Positions 4,565-6,648 of a DNA stretch of 6,648 bases are shown one piece after another. Under the pieces are notes generated by a model. That model searched no databases, was not told the origin of the DNA, and saw only the letters and a list, made by a program, of their open reading frames with translations. How positions within the stretch are numbered: position 1 is the first letter of the stretch; every line of letters begins with the position of its first letter. A program made the position numbers and the translations under genes. Source of the DNA: Paracoccaceae bacterium (GTDB taxonomy: Bacteria > Pseudomonadota > Alphaproteobacteria > Rhodobacterales > Rhodobacteraceae); the NCBI GenBank assembly GCA_003545125.1, contig DQCI01000115.1, positions 5,705 to 12,352 of the forward strand, read 5' to 3'.

Positions 4565-5710
4565 GTGACTATTCGCAAGATCGTCTTCTGGAGCCACCTG
4601 GCCGTGGGTGTGGCCACCGGCCTGGTGGTGCTCGTGCTGGCCGTGACCGGCGTGCTCCTGACCTACGAGGTGCAGATCACCCGTTGGGCCGAGCAACGCG
4701 CCGGGATCGAGGCCACAGGCCCGTGGCTCGGGGCGGAGGCGTTGGCGGCGGCGGCACTGGTGGAAACCGGCGGGCAGGTGACGGCGCTGGTGTTTGAAAA
4801 CGACGCGACTGCGCCGGTGTCCGCAACCATGGGGCGGCGGGGCAAGGTGCTGCTCGACCCCTACACCGGTGCCGCCCTCGGCAATGGCGACACCGGGGTC
4901 GGGCAGTTCTTTCACGCGGTCACCAGCCTGCACCGCTGGCTTTCGCTCACCGGGTCCAACGGCGTGGGCAAGGCGGTGACCGGTGCGGCGAACCTCGGCT
5001 TTCTGTTCCTGGCCCTGACCGGGGCCTACCTGTGGTTGCCGAAGGTCTGGCGCTGGGCGCGGATCAAATACCTGATCCTGTTCCGCCGCAGCTATCCCAG
5101 TGCGCAGGCGCGCGATTTCCACTGGCACCACATCTTCGGCTTCTGGGCGCTGATCCCGCTGGTGCTCATCATCTTCACCGGTGTCACCATGTCCTACGAC
5201 CGCGTCCAGGGGATGGTGATGACACTGGTGGGTGTCGGCGGGGAAGAAGAGGACGACGATCGCACAGGGGGCGGCGAGAGCGACGGCACCCGCCAGATGA
5301 CCGAGGCCGGCGTCGGGCTCGACGCGATCCTAAACGCGGCGAAGGCCCATGACCCCGCCTGGCGGCGGGTGACGCTCGCGCTTCCGATGACCCCCGGGGC
5401 GCAGACCGTGACCGCGAAGGTCGATACCGGTCCTGGGCGGCGGGAGACCCGAAAAGAGACGCTCGCCATCTCGCGGGAAGATGCCCGCATCGTCGAGGTC
5501 CAGGGCTTCGCCGACCAGCCGAAAGCGGCGCGCACCTTCTGGTTTCTGCGCTTTGCGCATACCGGCGAGCATTATGGCCTCGTCGGGCAGACCATCGCCG
5601 GGCTCGCTTCGCTCGCGACGGCGTTCATGGTCTACACCGGGCTCGCACTCGCCTGGCGGCGGCTCGTTTCGCCGGTGCTGCGGCGGCGTCGCCGCCCGCG
5701 TGGCGCCTGA
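4565..5710 (+). CDS. PepSY-associated transmembrane protein
   Basis: A 381-residue inner-membrane protein. Four hydrophobic spans are visible at about 8-34, 138-158, 190-210 and 340-363. Between the first two lies an extracytoplasmic PepSY-like region (VLLDPYTGAALG at 95-106). FFHAVTSLHRWL (115-126), DFHWHHIFGFW (184-194) and FLRFAHTGEHYG (327-338) are the His-rich motifs typical of PepSY_TM proteins, some of which (FoxB-like) bind haem and act as siderophore or ferric reductases. A long loop (223-330) starts with the acidic low-complexity stretch GGEEEDDDRTGGGESDG, and the protein ends in a poly-Arg tail. The start is GTG with AGGAG nine bases upstream; no better ATG exists because the first helix begins at once. 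It may be an electron-transfer or iron-uptake protein. A link to the sulfur operon rests only on proximity. Confidence 0.85.
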   Translation: MTIRKIVFWSHLAVGVATGLVVLVLAVTGVLLTYEVQITRWAEQRAGIEATGPWLGAEALAAAALVETGGQVTALVFENDATAPVSATMGRRGKVLLDPYTGAALGNGDTGVGQFFHAVTSLHRWLSLTGSNGVGKAVTGAANLGFLFLALTGAYLWLPKVWRWARIKYLILFRRSYPSAQARDFHWHHIFGFWALIPLVLIIFTGVTMSYDRVQGMVMTLVGVGGEEEDDDRTGGGESDGTRQMTEAGVGLDAILNAAKAHDPAWRRVTLALPMTPGAQTVTAKVDTGPGRRETRKETLAISREDARIVEVQGFADQPKAARTFWFLRFAHTGEHYGLVGQTIAGLASLATAFMVYTGLALAWRRLVSPVLRRRRRPRGA

Positions 5711-5722
5711 CGGCGCCGGGTT

Positions 5723-5774
5723 GCTGGGGGCGGCGCTGCGCGCCGGGCGGCTGGGGGGCGGCGCTGCGCGCCGG
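5723..5774 (+). repeat. Duplicated GC-rich hairpin element
   Basis: A 24-base segment beginning GCTGGGGGCGGC at 5723-5746 is repeated at 5750-5774 with one extra G. Each copy contains the hairpin CGGCGC-TGC-GCGCCG (5731-5745 and 5759-5773). Just upstream are GGCGGCG-T-CGCCGCC (5682-5696) and GGCGCC-TGAC-GGCGCC around the PepSY stop codon (5702-5717). The cluster follows the PepSY gene and could slow or end transcription, but there is no T-run. Confidence 0.7.
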
Positions 5775-5887
5775 CGCGTGGCGTTTCCGGGACCGGTGGC
5801 GCGGCGCAAGTCTGCCAAGGCCGACAGCCCGCGGTTCGACAGCCGCTCGACAACGGTGAGCCCGCATTCGAGCGCGCCGATGGGTTG
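5768..5887 (-). pseudogene. Remnant of an IclR-family regulator (helix-turn-helix part)
   Basis: Reading the - strand from 5887 downwards gives QPIGALECGLTVVERLSNRG and then LSALADLRRATGPGNATRRR. This follows the N-terminal winged-helix pattern of IclR regulators: a GL.V.E.L opening helix, then L..L..ATG.P.AT.RR for the second and recognition helices. Reading on, the frame enters Arg/Pro/Ala-rich translation of the GC hairpin repeats and then the PepSY gene, so the wing and the ligand-binding domain of about 170 residues are absent. No clear start codon or ribosome site is seen; the nearest option is a TTG at 5968. Divergent orientation to the sulfatase gene is a common place for a local regulator. 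The likely reading is a regulator whose 3' part was lost at a rearrangement near 5770. The similarity is by eye and short. Confidence 0.4.
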
Positions 5888-5959
5888 GGCCCTTTCCCTG
5901 CCGTCGTGTCGCCGCCTCCGGGGCGCCTGGTGAACACCCGGCTGGCGCGGCGTGCGACT

Positions 5960-5970
5960 GTTTGTCAAAC
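5960..5970. promoter_or_regulatory. Short palindrome, possible operator
   Basis: GTTTG-T-CAAAC is a perfect 11-base inverted repeat, AT-richer than its surroundings, lying between the IclR-like remnant and the sulfatase gene. Its position suits an operator for a divergent regulator. It is short, so chance is possible. Confidence 0.25.
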
Positions 5971-6043
5971 TCGGCCGGCGAATCGGGCGGTGCCCGGGGG
6001 GCGGACGGGCGCAGGCCTATCGCGGCAGGGAGGTCGCTCACCC

Positions 6044-6070
6044 ATGAACATATTGTTCATCATGTATGAT
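6044..6070 (+). promoter_or_regulatory. Overlapping inverted repeats at the sulfatase start codon
   Basis: ATGAACA-TAT-TGTTCAT (6044-6060) is a perfect 7-bp inverted repeat that begins with the start codon. ATCAT-GT-ATGAT (6059-6070) follows, overlapping it by two bases. As RNA the first would pair the AUG into a short, AT-rich stem; as DNA both could be protein-binding sites. They also encode the family-typical INILFIMYD-like start, so protein constraint may explain part of the pattern. Confidence 0.45.
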
Positions 6071-6648
6071 CAGCTGCGTTTCGACTATCTCAGTTGCGCC
6101 GGCCATCCGTATCTGCACACGCCCAATTTCGACCGTGTGGCGGCGCGCGGCGTGCGGTTCACCAACGCTTACGTGCAATCGCCGATCTGCGGCGCGAGCC
6201 GGATGAGCTTCTATACCGGGCGCTACGTCTCAAGCCACGGCGCCCAGTGGAACGGGTTTGCGCTGCGGGTGGGCGAGATGACGCTCGGCGACCACCTGCG
6301 CGGGCTCGGGATGGGCTGCTGGCTCATCGGCAAGACCCATATGAAAGCCGATGCCGAGGGCATGGCGCGGCTCGGGCTGGACCCCGACAGCGTGATCGGC
6401 GCGCGCCAGGCCGAATGCGGGTTCGACACCTGGATCCGCGATGACGGGCTCTGGGGCGAGGGGCCGGACGGGTTCTACGACGAGAAACGCTCGCCCTACA
6501 ACGCGTACCTCAAGGACAAGGGGTATCCGTCGCAGAACCCCTGGGCGGATTTTGCCAATGCCGGGATCGACGACGCCGGGGGTATCGCCAGCGGCTGGAT
6601 GCTGGCCAATGCCGACAAGCCGGCCAATATCCGCGAGGAAGACAGCGA
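6044..6648 (+). CDS. Sulfatase-superfamily hydrolase, N-terminal part
   Basis: The first 201 residues of a gene that continues past the window, with no stop up to base 6648. The start MNILFIMYDQLRFD has the first strand and the metal-binding D9-Q10 of the sulfatase / alkaline-phosphatase superfamily. HTPNFDRVAARGVRFTNAYV (residues 25-44) is the conserved next segment, and C49-G-A-S-R53 followed by TGR (58-60) is the sulfatase active-site motif, with C49 the residue converted to formylglycine. K97 in IGKTH is also family-typical. Members hydrolyse sulfate esters (choline sulfate, sugar sulfates) or phosphonate monoesters; the substrate cannot be told here. No signal peptide is visible, so it is probably cytoplasmic. 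GGGAGG at 6028-6033, ten bases before the ATG, supports the start. A link to the sulfur operon is possible (sulfate release) but the genes are separated by 1.7 kb. Confidence 0.85.
   Translation, partial: MNILFIMYDQLRFDYLSCAGHPYLHTPNFDRVAARGVRFTNAYVQSPICGASRMSFYTGRYVSSHGAQWNGFALRVGEMTLGDHLRGLGMGCWLIGKTHMKADAEGMARLGLDPDSVIGARQAECGFDTWIRDDGLWGEGPDGFYDEKRSPYNAYLKDKGYPSQNPWADFANAGIDDAGGIASGWMLANADKPANIREEDS

Larger units (their letters stand above)
5711..6043. other. Intergenic region between PepSY and sulfatase genes
   Basis: No intact gene is supported in these 333 bases. From left to right the region holds the duplicated GC hairpin elements, a probable - strand remnant of an IclR-type helix-turn-helix, a short palindrome GTTTGTCAAAC (5960-5970), and the ribosome site GGGAGG (6028-6033) of the sulfatase. 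Other open frames across the region are Arg/Pro/Ala-rich and look non-coding. Confidence 0.6.

Noticed and set aside
3706..4797. 363-codon + strand open frame overlapping the cytochrome gene
   Set aside because: Arg/Gly/Pro-rich translation without domains; it is an out-of-frame shadow of the cytochrome gene, which has CAGCH and a signal peptide, and it runs into the PepSY gene.
4421..5131. 236-codon - strand open frame opposite the PepSY gene
   Set aside because: No family features; the + strand frame has clear membrane helices and His motifs.
5481..5933. + strand frame crossing the PepSY stop and the intergenic region
   Set aside because: Low-complexity Arg/Gly/Ser translation in a different frame from PepSY, with no ribosome site.
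1..6648. tRNA, rRNA, CRISPR arrays, insertion sequences
   Set aside because: No tRNA-like cloverleaf, rRNA segment, regularly spaced repeat array, transposase or terminal inverted repeats were seen.

Overview
The window is GC-rich, and its tightly packed, codon-biased genes look like those of an alphaproteobacterium, most likely of the Rhodobacterales (Rhodobacter/Roseobacter group). This is judged from protein style and composition only; no database search was possible.

Positions 1-4366 hold one long co-directional gene cluster on the + strand, very probably an operon that begins upstream of the window. In order it encodes: the C-terminal end of a YeeE/YedE-type sulfur-compound transporter; a TusA-type cytoplasmic sulfur carrier with an intact CPxP motif; three very small single-span membrane proteins (69, 28 and 90 aa); an exported rhodanese-like protein without a catalytic cysteine; three consecutive miniature DsrE-like proteins (95, 92 and 62 aa); an exported two-domain rhodanese with one active-site cysteine; and an exported monohaem cytochrome c. 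Several junctions place the stop codon directly against the next Shine-Dalgarno sequence, which supports co-expression.

The parts suggest a sulfane-sulfur relay across the inner membrane. Periplasmic rhodaneses and a cytochrome would mobilise or oxidise sulfur, YeeE would pass it through the membrane, and TusA plus the DsrE-like trio would receive it inside. The 90-aa membrane protein ends in Gly-Gly-Cys, resembling the C-terminal GGC(GG) swinging arm of the SoxY carrier. This makes it the most interesting candidate for an undescribed membrane-tethered sulfur carrier.

Positions 4367-4564 are a short GC-rich gap. It is followed by a GTG-started PepSY-type four-helix membrane protein (4565-5710), probably a separate transcription unit. 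Its end and the following 65 bases are dense in GC hairpins and contain a duplicated element of about 25 bases.

Positions 5711-6043 contain no intact gene. They appear to carry the remnant of an IclR-type helix-turn-helix on the - strand, divergent from a sulfatase-superfamily gene that starts at 6044 and runs off the window. Two inverted repeats sit at the sulfatase start codon.
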